This document shows, piece by piece, positions 42,418 to 51,067 of a stretch of 64,000 nt of DNA; within the stretch, counting starts at the first letter, position 1, and the number at the start of each line of letters is the position of its first letter. The stretch comes from Azonexaceae bacterium. GTDB lineage: Bacteria > Pseudomonadota > Gammaproteobacteria > Burkholderiales > Rhodocyclaceae. The position numbers were made by a program, and so were the translations under genes. The notes beneath the pieces are model-generated. The model was not told the origin of the DNA. It did no database searches and worked only from the letters and a program-made list of their open reading frames with translations. The DNA lies in contig JAAXVL010000010.1 of assembly GCA_013335535.1 (NCBI GenBank), positions 1 through 64,000 of the forward strand. Direction: 5' to 3'.

Positions 42418-44454
42418 ATGCTGAAAAAAACCTGTTGGCTACTGCTCGCCGCCGCCCTCAACGCGTCGGCCGCCGAACTCGCGCCCCAGCCCTGGCACCA
42501 GAGCGCCGCGCGCGCCAGCGCCGCCTTGGTCGGCCATTACCATTACCAGCCGCAAGTCCTCGACGACACCCTGTCAGCGGCCATCTTCGACCGCTACCTC
42601 AAGCTGCTCGATGGCGAAAAATTCTTCTTCACGCAAGTCGATATCGACGCCCTGGCCGAGTATCGCCACCAGATCGACGACGCCCTGCTGACCCCGGACC
42701 TCAAGGCGCCGTTCGCCATCTTCAACCGCTACCAGCAGCGCATGGGCGAACGTTTTGCCCACGCCCGCAGCCTTCTGAAAGACGGCTTCACTTTCGACAG
42801 TGACGAACGCTTCACCTACGTCCGCGACAAGGCCGAATGGGCGCCCAACGACGACGCCCTGCGCGATCTCTGGCGCCAGCGCGTCAAGAACGACTGGCTG
42901 CGTCTCAAGCTGGCCGGCAAGGCCGACACCGAAATCCGCACGACGCTCGACAAGCGCTACGAGCAGTCGATCAAGCGCCTCGACCGGCTGAAAAGCGACG
43001 ACGCCTTCCAGACCTTCATGAACGCCTACACGATGACCATCGAGCCGCACACCGGCTACCTTGGCCCGCGTGCTTCGGCCGACTTCGACATCTCGATGCG
43101 CCTCTCGCTCACCGGCATCGGTGCGACGCTCTGGGAAAAGAACGACTACACGGTCATTCGCGAACTGACGCCAGGCAGCCCGGCCGCCCTCTCCGGCCTG
43201 TTGCACCCGGGCGACCGCATCGTCGGCGTGGCACAAGGTGCCAAGGCACCCTTCGTCGACATTATCGGCTGGCGCCTCGACGACACCGTATCGCTCATCC
43301 GCGGCGAGGCCGACAGCGTCGTCCGCCTCGACATCCTGCCGGCCAGCGCAGGCGCCGAGGGCAAGCACCACGAGGTCAAGCTCGTCCGCAAGAAGATCGA
43401 CCTCGCCCAGCAGGCGGCCAAGAAGACCGTGCTCGATGTGGCTGATGGCGCCGCCGCGCGCAAGGTCGGCATCATCACGCTGCCCACCTTCTACGAAGAT
43501 TTCTCCGGCCGCCACCAGGGTGACCCGGCGGCCCGCAGCGCCTCGCGCGATGTCGCCCGCCTGCTCGACGAATTGCGTCAGGCCAAGGTCGATGGCGTCC
43601 TCATCGATCTGCGGCGCAACGGCGGCGGTTCGCTCAAGGAAGCCATTGCCCTCTCCGGCCTGTTCATCGACACCGGCCCGGTCGTCATGGAACGCGATGC
43701 ACGCGGGCGCATCTACGTCGACGGCGACACCGCCCCCGGCGCCGCCTGGAACGGCCCGCTCGGCGTCCTGATCGACGGCGAATCGGCCTCGGCCTCGGAA
43801 ATCTTCGCTGCCGCCATGCAGGACTACGGTCGCGGCATCGTCATCGGCGAGCAAAGCTATGGCAAGGGCACCGTCCAGTCCGTCATCGACCTCAACCGCG
43901 TCGTGCCCGAGGAAAAAGCCAAGCTCGGCGAACTGCGCCTGACCATCGCCCAGTTCTTTCGCATCAACGGCAGTACCACGCAACTGCGCGGCGTCGAACC
44001 CGACATCGCCTTCCCGGCCAGCAACGACCCGACGCTGACCGGCGAGGCGAGCAACGACAACGCCCTGCCCTGGACGCGCATTCGCGCCAGCGACTTCGAA
44101 CGGACCGGCGAAATCGGCGAAACCCTGAGCGAGATCAAACGTCGCCACGAGGCCCGCGCCGCCAACGACCCGGCCTTCCGCAAGCTGGCCGAGAGCGCCG
44201 CCGAACTGCTGCGCATCCGCCAGCAGACCAGCGTCTCGCTCAACGAAGCCCAGCGCCGGCGCGACAACGAACGCCAGGAAAAACTGCTGGCCGACGCCGG
44301 CCGACCGGACGACGGACTGCTCGACAGCGAGCGCGACGAAAAATTCGTGCGCAAGGAAGCCGATACCGACAAGGACATCCGCCTCCTCGAAGCCGCCCGC
44401 ATCGTCGCCGACGAAGCGGCTCTGGTCGCCCGCCGCCCGCCCGGCGGCGCGTGA
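42418..44454 (+). CDS. prc: Tail-specific (C-terminal processing) protease, S41 family
   Basis: A 678-residue periplasmic protease: short signal peptide (to about residue 18), N-terminal helical domain, PDZ domain around 222-300 (LTGIGATLWEKNDYTVIREL), and the S41 catalytic core. VDGVLIDLRRNGGGSLKEAI (about 392-411) leads to the catalytic serine in GESASASEIFAAAM and the lysine in SYGKGTVQSV about 25 residues later. Length and the C-terminal domain match Prc/Tsp rather than short CtpA. It trims or degrades periplasmic and cell-wall-linked proteins. GGAG 5 bases before ATG 42418. Confidence 0.92.
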   Translation: MLKKTCWLLLAAALNASAAELAPQPWHQSAARASAALVGHYHYQPQVLDDTLSAAIFDRYLKLLDGEKFFFTQVDIDALAEYRHQIDDALLTPDLKAPFAIFNRYQQRMGERFAHARSLLKDGFTFDSDERFTYVRDKAEWAPNDDALRDLWRQRVKNDWLRLKLAGKADTEIRTTLDKRYEQSIKRLDRLKSDDAFQTFMNAYTMTIEPHTGYLGPRASADFDISMRLSLTGIGATLWEKNDYTVIRELTPGSPAALSGLLHPGDRIVGVAQGAKAPFVDIIGWRLDDTVSLIRGEADSVVRLDILPASAGAEGKHHEVKLVRKKIDLAQQAAKKTVLDVADGAAARKVGIITLPTFYEDFSGRHQGDPAARSASRDVARLLDELRQAKVDGVLIDLRRNGGGSLKEAIALSGLFIDTGPVVMERDARGRIYVDGDTAPGAAWNGPLGVLIDGESASASEIFAAAMQDYGRGIVIGEQSYGKGTVQSVIDLNRVVPEEKAKLGELRLTIAQFFRINGSTTQLRGVEPDIAFPASNDPTLTGEASNDNALPWTRIRASDFERTGEIGETLSEIKRRHEARAANDPAFRKLAESAAELLRIRQQTSVSLNEAQRRRDNERQEKLLADAGRPDDGLLDSERDEKFVRKEADTDKDIRLLEAARIVADEAALVARRPPGGA

Positions 44455-44458
44455 TCGA

Positions 44459-44497
44459 CTGTTGCCGGCGCAGCAATCGCTGCTCCGCCGGCAACAG
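44459..44497. promoter_or_regulatory. Long stem-loop with TGTTGCC/GGCAACA half-sites
   Basis: CTGTTGCCGGCG and CGCCGGCAACAG flank an inner GCAGC-AATC-GCTGC stem; 12-bp outer stem. Placed right after the protease stop and 96-134 bases before a -24/-12 promoter, so it may serve as terminator, enhancer site or both. Confidence 0.5.
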
Positions 44498-44592
44498 CCC
44501 AAAGCGGCGGCTAGCCACCCCGACATTCCCCCGCTCCCCGCCAGCCCGCTCTCCACCGTGATCTGACCGGGCAGACCAGGCACCCCGGCCGC

Positions 44593-44608
44593 TGGCACAC
44601 CTCCTGCA
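44593..44608 (+). promoter_or_regulatory. Sigma-54 (-24/-12) promoter of the metallo-beta-lactamase-fold gene
   Basis: TGGCACACCTCCTGCA: GG and GC 10 bases apart with TGGCAC and TGCA intact. Predicted start of transcription about 38 bases before the ATG at 44651. Confidence 0.72.
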
Positions 44609-44650
44609 CAACAGATGGACATTCTCATCCGTCCACTTTCAGGAGGTTTC

Positions 44651-46117
44651 ATGCGTCGCCCGACGACACCCCGACTGGCCCTGTTGGCCACCCTGCTCAC
44701 CACCGCCTTCGCCGCCCACGCCGCCTCCCTGCAGGAAGCCGCCGCCAGGCTGGCAGTCGACAAGACCCAGGCCATCGAATTCGCCGCTACCGGCCACTGG
44801 TTCCAGTTCGGCCAGGCACCCAACGTCAAGCAGCCCTGGCCGCGTTTCGATGTCCAGAAATACGTCGCCGACATCGACTACGCCAAGGGCGCCGCCCGCG
44901 TCCAGATCACCCGCCTGCAGGCCGACGACCCGCAGCGCCGGCGCCCGGCCCCGAGCACGCAATGGCTCGACCAGTACGTCAACGGCAAGCAAGCCTGGAA
45001 CCTGCCCCCGGTCAGCCAGCCGCAAACCGCCACGCCGCAGCCCGCCGCCGTCGAGGAACGTCAGGCCGAGATCATCTCCACGCCGCAAGGCTTCATCAAG
45101 GCCGCGCTGGCCAACCAGGCCACCAGCAAGCCGCTGAAAAACGGCGTCGAACTGCGCTTCACGGTCGACGGCAAATACCTGTATGTCGGCACCCTGAACG
45201 CCGCCAACGAAGTCGAAAAGATCAGCACCTGGATCGATAACCCGGTGCTTGGCGACACGCTACTGGAAACCGAATTCACCAAATACAAGGATTTCGGCAA
45301 CCTCCGCTTCCCGAGCGAGATCGTTCGCCTGCAAGGCGGCCACCCCGTCCTCGCGCTGCAGGTCAATGAAGTCAAGGTCAATCCCAGCATCGATCTGACG
45401 CCGCCCGACAGCGTCAAGAATGCCCAATCTGCGGCCATCACCGTCACCGCCGACAAACTGGCCGATGGCGTCTTCTACCTCACCGGCGGCACGCACCACA
45501 GCGTCGCCATCGAGCAGAACGACCACATCATCCTCGTCGAGGCACCGCTCAACGAGGCCCGCTCGCAGGCGCTCATCGCCAAGGTCGGCGAACTCTTCCC
45601 CGGCAAGCCGATCAATTACCTCGTCAATACGCACGTGCATTTCGACCATTCCGGCGGCCTGCGCACCTTCGTCGATGCCGGCGCCACCATCGTCACCCAC
45701 AAGCTGAACGCACCGTACTACCAGAAGATCTGGGCCAATCCGCACACGCTCAACCCGGACGCCCTGGCCCGCTCGAAGAAGACGCCGCGCATCGAAACCT
45801 TCGGCGACAAGCTTGTGCTCGGAGACAGCCACAAGGTCGAAATCCACAACATCGTCGACAGCGGCCACAACGACGGTTTTGCGCTGATCTATCTGCCCGC
45901 CGCGAAAATCCTCATCGAAGCCGACGCCTACACCCCAGCCGCCGCCAGCGCCCCGCTCCCGGCCTCTCCCAACCCGTACAGCGTCAACCTGTACAACAAC
46001 ATCCAGCGCCTGAAGCTCGACGTCGACAAAATCGCCGCCCTGCACGGCCCGCGTGTCGTTACCCTCAACGACCTGCGGGCGGCGATTGGGCTGGGAACGG
46101 TGGCCAGCGCGAAGTAA
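44651..46117 (+). CDS. Secreted metallo-beta-lactamase-fold hydrolase
   Basis: A 488-residue exported protein: signal peptide (to about residue 25, FAAHAA), an N-terminal domain to about 260 of unknown function, and a C-terminal metallo-beta-lactamase domain. The metal motif is HVHFDHSGG (about 332-340), with DSGHNDG (about 404-410) and a later acidic ligand LIEADAYTP. Substrate unknown. AGGAGG before the ATG and a -24/-12 promoter upstream place it in the candidate SfnR-like regulon. A strong terminator follows. Confidence 0.82.
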   Translation: MRRPTTPRLALLATLLTTAFAAHAASLQEAAARLAVDKTQAIEFAATGHWFQFGQAPNVKQPWPRFDVQKYVADIDYAKGAARVQITRLQADDPQRRRPAPSTQWLDQYVNGKQAWNLPPVSQPQTATPQPAAVEERQAEIISTPQGFIKAALANQATSKPLKNGVELRFTVDGKYLYVGTLNAANEVEKISTWIDNPVLGDTLLETEFTKYKDFGNLRFPSEIVRLQGGHPVLALQVNEVKVNPSIDLTPPDSVKNAQSAAITVTADKLADGVFYLTGGTHHSVAIEQNDHIILVEAPLNEARSQALIAKVGELFPGKPINYLVNTHVHFDHSGGLRTFVDAGATIVTHKLNAPYYQKIWANPHTLNPDALARSKKTPRIETFGDKLVLGDSHKVEIHNIVDSGHNDGFALIYLPAAKILIEADAYTPAAASAPLPASPNPYSVNLYNNIQRLKLDVDKIAALHGPRVVTLNDLRAAIGLGTVASAK

Positions 46118-46138
46118 TTTCCTGTCACCTGAAACAAA

Positions 46139-46166
46139 GAAGCCGGCTTCAGGGCCGGCTTCTTTT
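46139..46166 (+). terminator. Intrinsic terminator after the metallo-beta-lactamase-fold gene
   Basis: GAAGCCGGC-TTCAGG-GCCGGCTTC followed by TTTT; perfect 9-bp stem 20 bases past the stop codon. Confidence 0.88.
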
Positions 46167-46178
46167 GGGGGAAAAGAT

Positions 46179-46397
46179 TCAACTCGATTTCAGACACCAA
46201 TCTGACGACGTACCGTCATCCTCGGATTCTGTCATCTGTTGGGGAGTGTCAAACCCAGCATCCTGCAACGGTATTTCGGATATAGGTGTGGATTGCTCGG
46301 TCTTGAGCGCTTGCGTGCGCTCAGTGCCTTTAGTGCGCTCCCGGCCGCGCTTGAAAACTGCTTCAACGCAACCGGACTTGATAGTGAGTTTGCTCAT
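46179..46397 (-). CDS. Possible small hypothetical protein (72 aa)
   Basis: A 72-residue reading frame starting MSKLTIKSGCVEAVFKRGRE, 11 bases after the stop of the preceding minus-strand gene. It is hydrophilic, Ser/Thr/Glu-rich, without recognised domain and without a good ribosome-binding site, but the tight spacing suggests a two-gene unit. Confidence 0.45.
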   Translation of the reverse strand: MSKLTIKSGCVEAVFKRGRERTKGTERTQALKTEQSTPISEIPLQDAGFDTPQQMTESEDDGTSSDWCLKSS

Positions 46398-46408
46398 TTC
46401 GAGGGTAG

Positions 46409-46681
46409 TCAGGGCAGCTCAACGATACAGAAATAATCTGGCTCGCCGAATAACATGCTCACGAAAACCCGGCCAGGGTTACACAGCAGGCATTCACGGA
46501 TGTCTTCAGCACCGACGGGCAACTCATCTACCCCTAGCTCGAAGACCTGATTGCCCTCGCTGACGAGGCCGCTTAGCAGGTCGTCAGCATTCAAGCAGTT
46601 ATCGGCTTCCGTATGGACAGTCCCATAGGTGTATTGCTCAGGCTTGTCATGACTAGGGACGAGCGCAGCGAGATAGAACAT
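46409..46681 (-). CDS. Hypothetical protein (90 aa)
   Basis: A 90-residue acidic soluble protein beginning MFYLAALVPSHDKPEQYTYG, ending CIVELP. AAGGA precedes the ATG. Base composition is lower in GC than in the preceding operons, marking the start of an accessory block that extends to about 53.5 kb. Not recognised. Confidence 0.6.
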   Translation of the reverse strand: MFYLAALVPSHDKPEQYTYGTVHTEADNCLNADDLLSGLVSEGNQVFELGVDELPVGAEDIRECLLCNPGRVFVSMLFGEPDYFCIVELP

Positions 46682-46790
46682 GATGACGTCCTTGGGTGGG
46701 GAGCGAAGACTATAAGCAAGTTCTCGACACCTTGGCAAATGAGACAATTAGCGCAATGAATTGCGAATTGAACTGCCAGGGGGATGGATT

Positions 46791-47402
46791 TTGGATGCAG
46801 TAGCTGTAATCGACTTTGAAACGACCGGTTTGTCCCCCGCGCAGGGTGACCGAGCGACTGAAATAGCGGCCGTCATCCTCGAAAACGGCAAGGTCGTGGA
46901 CCGTTACCAGAGCTTGATGAACGCCGGTGTGCGCATTCCTTCGTTCATTGAAGCGCTCACTGGAATTTCAAACGCGATGATTCGCCAGGCCCCACCAGCG
47001 GCCACCGTCATGCGAGAAGTGTCCGACTTCGTTGGCGACATTCCTCTCGTTGCACACAATGCCTCGTTCGACTGCAAATTCTGGGATGCGGAGGTGGCGC
47101 GCATCAACCTCACCAGGCGGCAGGAATTTGCATGCTCGTTGCTGCTTGCAAGGCGACTCCTCCCCCTGGCGCCAAGCCACAAACTCGGCGCGCTCGTGGA
47201 ATTCGCCAACCTCCCTGTCGCAGGTCGTGCTCACCGGGCGTTAGCCGATGCCGAGATGGCCGCCAGCCTTTTGACGCACCTGGCCGATCAGTTGCGGAGC
47301 AGGTATGGGATTCGTCAGGTGACGCATGAACTGCTGCGCAAGATTCAAGGCGTTCCCAAGGCAAAGGTCGAACAGGTCCTGGCAAAACATCAACACTCTT
47401 AG
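46791..47402 (+). CDS. DnaQ-like 3'-5' exonuclease (DEDDh)
   Basis: About 203 residues with the exonuclease motifs: ExoI VIDFETTGLSP (Asp and Glu), ExoII VAHNASFDCKFWD, ExoIII AHRALADAEMAASLL with the DEDDh histidine. It would degrade or proofread single-stranded DNA or RNA; no polymerase partner is nearby. The in-frame starts are TTG codons at 46791 (AGGGGG 7 bases upstream) and 46761; I prefer the former. Its stop is 9 bases before the GST gene. Confidence 0.85.
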   Translation: MDAVAVIDFETTGLSPAQGDRATEIAAVILENGKVVDRYQSLMNAGVRIPSFIEALTGISNAMIRQAPPAATVMREVSDFVGDIPLVAHNASFDCKFWDAEVARINLTRRQEFACSLLLARRLLPLAPSHKLGALVEFANLPVAGRAHRALADAEMAASLLTHLADQLRSRYGIRQVTHELLRKIQGVPKAKVEQVLAKHQHS

Positions 47403-47411
47403 TCGCTGAGC

Positions 47412-48053
47412 ATGCAAAAACCACTGCTCTACACCTACCGCCGATGCCCATACGCAATGCGAGCACGAATGGCACTCCTGGTCGCTCAGATGGATTTCGA
47501 TGCACACGAGGTGTCGCTGCGAGACAAGCCTGCGGAGATGCTGACCCGCTCACCAAAGGGCTCAGTTCCCGTCATGCTGCTGCCCGATGGCAGCGTATTG
47601 GAACAAAGTTGGGACATCATGCGCTGGGCGCTGTATCAGGACGCAACCAGGAACTGGTGGGAGCCGGCTCAATCGCCTGAAAAACTGGACTGGCTGGCCC
47701 GGAACGACGGCGTATTCAAACACCATCTCGACCGGTACAAATACCCGGAGCGTTACAACGAGACGGATAGAGATGGACATCGTGAAAATGCGCTCACAAT
47801 ATTTCTCAGGCCGCTAAACGATCGGCTGGAGCAGAGCAGCTTCCTAGGCGAAAGCGAGCCCTGTGCAACCGACCTTGCACTCTTTCCATTCGTGCGGCAA
47901 TTCGCCGCCGTAGCGCCAGAGTGGTTTGAAGTGCAGCACCTACCCGCGCTTCAGGCATGGCTGGCTTACTGGCTTTCAAGCCCTTTGTTTCTGCACTGCA
48001 TGTACAAACTACCCGGCCAAACGACTGTGCCATTTCCATCGCTAAGGCAATAG
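47412..48053 (+). CDS. Glutathione S-transferase family protein
   Basis: A 213-residue GST-like protein. The N-terminal thioredoxin fold has YTYRRCPYAMRARMALL (about 8-24) with a CPYA active-site motif as in cysteine-GSTs and glutaredoxin-like GSTs, and PKGSVPVMLLPDGSVLEQSW (about 48-67) with the conserved cis-proline. A helical C-terminal domain follows (CATDLALFPFVRQFA). Substrate unknown; probably co-transcribed with the exonuclease gene. Confidence 0.85.
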   Translation: MQKPLLYTYRRCPYAMRARMALLVAQMDFDAHEVSLRDKPAEMLTRSPKGSVPVMLLPDGSVLEQSWDIMRWALYQDATRNWWEPAQSPEKLDWLARNDGVFKHHLDRYKYPERYNETDRDGHRENALTIFLRPLNDRLEQSSFLGESEPCATDLALFPFVRQFAAVAPEWFEVQHLPALQAWLAYWLSSPLFLHCMYKLPGQTTVPFPSLRQ

Positions 48054-48097
48054 AAGTCGCTGGTATCCTTACGGCCCCGCGCAACACAGTTCACTTA

Positions 48098-48463
48098 ATG
48101 ACCGATTCAATAGTCACCTGGATTGCAGTTCAGTCACCAGATGTACGAGCCGAGCTAGAGAATCTCATCGATTACCGCCCGGAGCCTGAGTTCATACTAT
48201 TGCTATCGGAATTGTTGCCGGTCGTCCCGCGTCCTGGACTCGTCGACCTCTATTACGACATCTGGTACTGCATTCCGAGTCGATTAGCTCTGAGAATCGC
48301 CTTGAAGCAGATACATATCCAAGACGAACTGGCGCAGTACCTGGTTCTTGCTGAGCGTGTGCTGATTGATGCCGCTGCGTGTACAGCATTTGAGAGCCAG
48401 TTGTCTGACGCAGACGATGTTGAAGAGGTTGTTTTCTGGCTGAAGCGTCGGTCTGGGCGCTAA
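48098..48463 (+). CDS. Hypothetical protein (121 aa)
   Basis: A 121-residue acidic, leucine-rich protein from MTDSIVTWIAVQSPDVRAEL, mainly helical, ending VVFWLKRRSGR. An upstream in-frame extension overlaps the GST gene and is less likely. No domain recognised. AT-richer than the core genome. Confidence 0.5.
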   Translation: MTDSIVTWIAVQSPDVRAELENLIDYRPEPEFILLLSELLPVVPRPGLVDLYYDIWYCIPSRLALRIALKQIHIQDELAQYLVLAERVLIDAAACTAFESQLSDADDVEEVVFWLKRRSGR

Positions 48464-48558
48464 GTTAGCTGCAGCCCGGCCACTTCAGTTTTAGGCCAAA
48501 AACACCTCCATTATGGCGAACACCAGGAGGCTGGCGGTGGCCGCTTGCTAGCGTTTCG

Positions 48559-48726
48559 CTACATCCACCAAGGGTCTGACCCCGTATCTTCATCGTCATC
48601 CATGTCGATCCCGTCTTCTTCACGCTCATCATGAACAGGGTGATCCGGTTTATGGGGATGGTGAACAGGCTCTTTGGGGTTAGGGGAATCGGGCTCTATG
48701 GGCTGACGTCCAGGCGGGGTCGGCAT
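48559..48726 (-). CDS. Small proline/histidine/acidic-rich protein (55 aa)
   Basis: A 55-residue protein with AAGGA 6 bases before its ATG. It begins MPTPPGRQPIEPDSPNPKEP, continues with a His-Pro-rich stretch (HHPHKPDHPVHDE) and ends in an acidic run with DPWWM. It is almost certainly unstructured; the histidines could bind metal. No homologue recognised. Confidence 0.6.
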   Translation of the reverse strand: MPTPPGRQPIEPDSPNPKEPVHHPHKPDHPVHDEREEDGIDMDDDEDTGSDPWWM

Positions 48727-48916
48727 AAACATTCCTTACTACAATTGTTCGACTTCATTGGGCAGCTATCCGTGCACAAGGTTGCACCCCATTGAACATG
48801 CAATTCAACGGCGAAAATGATCGTTGGCGTTCTGCTTTCAGGTGAAGAATACCCACATGGCTACCATTGCCAGCTGAGTGAAGAATCAGACTTCGATCAA
48901 CAATCGAGGAGTCTGG

Positions 48917-50146
48917 TCAGCTTTCGGAGTTCAATAGCCGGTTGAGCGGAGGCTTGGTAACGGCAGCCTCCTTGATCGGCAAGTTTACCAATGCAGCAAT
49001 GACCGCCAAAGTGATGTCGGCGTACCACATCCAGGAGAAATCACCGAACCGGGAAATCGTGACACCACCCAGCCAGGCACCAAGAAAGCCCCCAATCTGG
49101 TGCGATAACAAAGTCAGTCCAAATAGCGTGGCCAGGTAGCGAGTACCGAATAGCTTTCCGACTATCGCGGCGGTTGGCGGCACCGTCGCCAGCCAAGTAA
49201 AGCCCAGCCCCGCAGCAAACAGGTAGTAGGTCAAGTCGGTGCGCGGCATCCACAAATACCAGACAATCAACAAGGCTCGTGAGCCATACATTGCTGCCAA
49301 CACATACTTGCTGCGGTAGCGGGTGACACATGAACCCGCATATAGACTGCCGAAAACATTCGCCAAGCCGATGATAGCCAGCGACCAACTGGCCACACTG
49401 GGCGGCAATCCGCATAGATTGACCTCGCCAGGCAGGTGCGTCACCAGAAATGCGATATGAAATCCGCAGGTGAAGAAGCCCGCGTGCAGCAGCCAGTAAC
49501 TCGGGTTCTTCAAGGCCGCCAAGACTGCCGCTCCAAGACGCGAATCATCAGCATGTTGAGGCAATGTCGAACTTGGTCCGGTCAATTTCCCAATCAGCGG
49601 CAGTGTTGCCAGTGCCGCGATGGCCATCGCCCACATGGCACCCATCCAGCCAATTGACTGAATCAGTCTTTGCAGCAGGGGCGCGAAGATGAACTGCCCG
49701 AATGAGCCGCCGGCATTGATGACACCAGAGGCGCTTCCACGTGCTTCGAACGGCAGGCGTTGGGCAGCGGCACCAATCAGGACAGAGAAACTACCAGCTC
49801 CGGACCCCATCGAAGCCAGGACGCCAAGGGCAATCGCCAGGCCGAAACCATTCTGGATAAAAGGCGTAATGGCACAGCCAATGGCGAGTGTAATCAATGC
49901 TGCCATCAACACAGTCCGTGCGCCGTAGCGGTCGGCCACTGCTCCGGCAACAGGCTGGATTGCGCCCCAGGTAAACTGACCAATCGCCAGGGCCAGACTG
50001 ATGGTTGCGATGTCCATGCCGGTCGAGCTGCTGATTGGGCTGATGAACAACCCAAACGACTGTCGGGTTCCCATGGTGACCATGAGAATGCCTGCCGCGG
50101 CAAGGGTTACTGAGAGAATATCGGGACGCCGAATGCTGTGGAACAT
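48917..50146 (-). CDS. Major facilitator superfamily transporter
   Basis: A 409-residue inner-membrane transporter with 12 predicted helices: GTRQSFGLFISPISSSTGMD near the N-terminus and VAGAVADRYGARTVLMAALI (about 66-85), the MFS loop motif between helices 2 and 3. It resembles OFA/NreB-unrelated MFS carriers for organic acids or aromatic compounds, but the substrate cannot be read from the sequence. It starts 9 bases after the panB remnant's stop. Confidence 0.88.
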   Translation of the reverse strand: MFHSIRRPDILSVTLAAAGILMVTMGTRQSFGLFISPISSSTGMDIATISLALAIGQFTWGAIQPVAGAVADRYGARTVLMAALITLAIGCAITPFIQNGFGLAIALGVLASMGSGAGSFSVLIGAAAQRLPFEARGSASGVINAGGSFGQFIFAPLLQRLIQSIGWMGAMWAMAIAALATLPLIGKLTGPSSTLPQHADDSRLGAAVLAALKNPSYWLLHAGFFTCGFHIAFLVTHLPGEVNLCGLPPSVASWSLAIIGLANVFGSLYAGSCVTRYRSKYVLAAMYGSRALLIVWYLWMPRTDLTYYLFAAGLGFTWLATVPPTAAIVGKLFGTRYLATLFGLTLLSHQIGGFLGAWLGGVTISRFGDFSWMWYADITLAVIAALVNLPIKEAAVTKPPLNRLLNSES

Positions 50147-50155
50147 GATGAGTGC

Positions 50156-50353
50156 TCAGAAATAATGCCCGGATTCGGGAAAGGAGCCGATTTTTAAGGC
50201 CTCAACATAGGCGCGAACAACGCCCTCCCTAGCCGGCTCGCCAGTCATGAAGTTGCGCAGGAGGTGTGCGTTCATGCCACGAAATACACCCGGCATGTCG
50301 ATACCGCTGATATCGACAGGAGCAGCGGAACGGGCCTCGTAGCAGGTCAGCAT
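50156..50353 (-). pseudogene. panB (ketopantoate hydroxymethyltransferase) remnant with internal deletion
   Basis: A 65-codon frame whose start MLTCYEARSAAPVDISGIDM resembles the PanB N-terminal MLTCYDxSFA...GVDM segment. Its end, NFMTGEPAREGVVRAYVEAL then KIGSFPESGHYF, matches the PanB C-terminus (NF...VRxYxxxVxSGxFPxxxHSF). Some 200 residues of the catalytic barrel are missing while the frame stays open. It is therefore a relic, or a very short derived protein. Confidence 0.55.
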
Positions 50354-50454
50354 GGCAGTTTTTCAGCAGTGTTCTTCAAATTCCGAAGTGTCGGCAGGCT
50401 CACCTGCTTGCACCGCGAGGGAACCAGGATTACTTGCAGATAACCTGCCATCAC

Positions 50455-50898
50455 CTATTTCTCCGACTTGCCATGCATGACCATGATGGTCTGCTGCATC
50501 AACGCACAGAGGGTCTCCTTCCCCTCCTTGATGGCGAAGACTTCGGCCTTGGTCACAATCAGGGTGCGTCCGGAACGAACAACCTGGCCTCGCGCAATCA
50601 GCTTCTCCCCATCAGCCGGTGCAAGCAGGTTCATCTTGTATTCGACGGTTAGTACAGACGCCGTGGCCGGGACCATCGTCATCGCAGCGTAGCCGGCCGA
50701 CGAATCGGCAATCATCCCCACCACGCCACCGTGAACGAAACCATGTTGCTGCTCGATGCCACCCCAGTGCGGGACATGAATTTCTGTCATGCCATGCTCG
50801 ACCACCGGCATGGAAGCTTTTATCAGGTGCATCGCGCTTTGCCTGTCAAAGCTGGTCAAGACGCTTGCCGCAAAGTCTGGATTGGAAATATGGGCCAT
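50455..50898 (-). CDS. PaaI-family hotdog thioesterase
   Basis: A 147-residue single-hotdog protein: HGFVHGGVVGMIADSSAGYA (about 52-71) is the PaaI-type catalytic loop with Gly and Asp, and VLTVEYKMNLLAPADGEKLI follows. It hydrolyses acyl- or aryl-CoA thioesters. AGGAG precedes the ATG. Divergent from a LysR gene, which may control it (inference). Confidence 0.85.
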   Translation of the reverse strand: MAHISNPDFAASVLTSFDRQSAMHLIKASMPVVEHGMTEIHVPHWGGIEQQHGFVHGGVVGMIADSSAGYAAMTMVPATASVLTVEYKMNLLAPADGEKLIARGQVVRSGRTLIVTKAEVFAIKEGKETLCALMQQTIMVMHGKSEK

Positions 50899-51067
50899 CG
50901 ATTGTGTCTCCTCTTCATGATTTTGGCGGTACTCAGCGAAACGTTATCGTGCAGAACACATGCGTAATTTTCATGTGTCGTTCTGACGGAGTTCCATTTA
51001 TCCCATTAAAATCGACAACCTGTGGTTGCTCAAGTGAGTTTTTCGTCACCAGACATGAGGAAATGTA

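Noticed and set aside
42574..44874. 766-codon open frame on the minus strand
   Set aside because: Antisense to the Prc protease gene; long only because of high third-position GC. No domain and no ribosome-binding site.
48464..48480. Second integron attC site (TAAGTTAGC) after the 121-aa gene
   Set aside because: No paired inner arms and no GTTRRRY box; similarity limited to a few bases.
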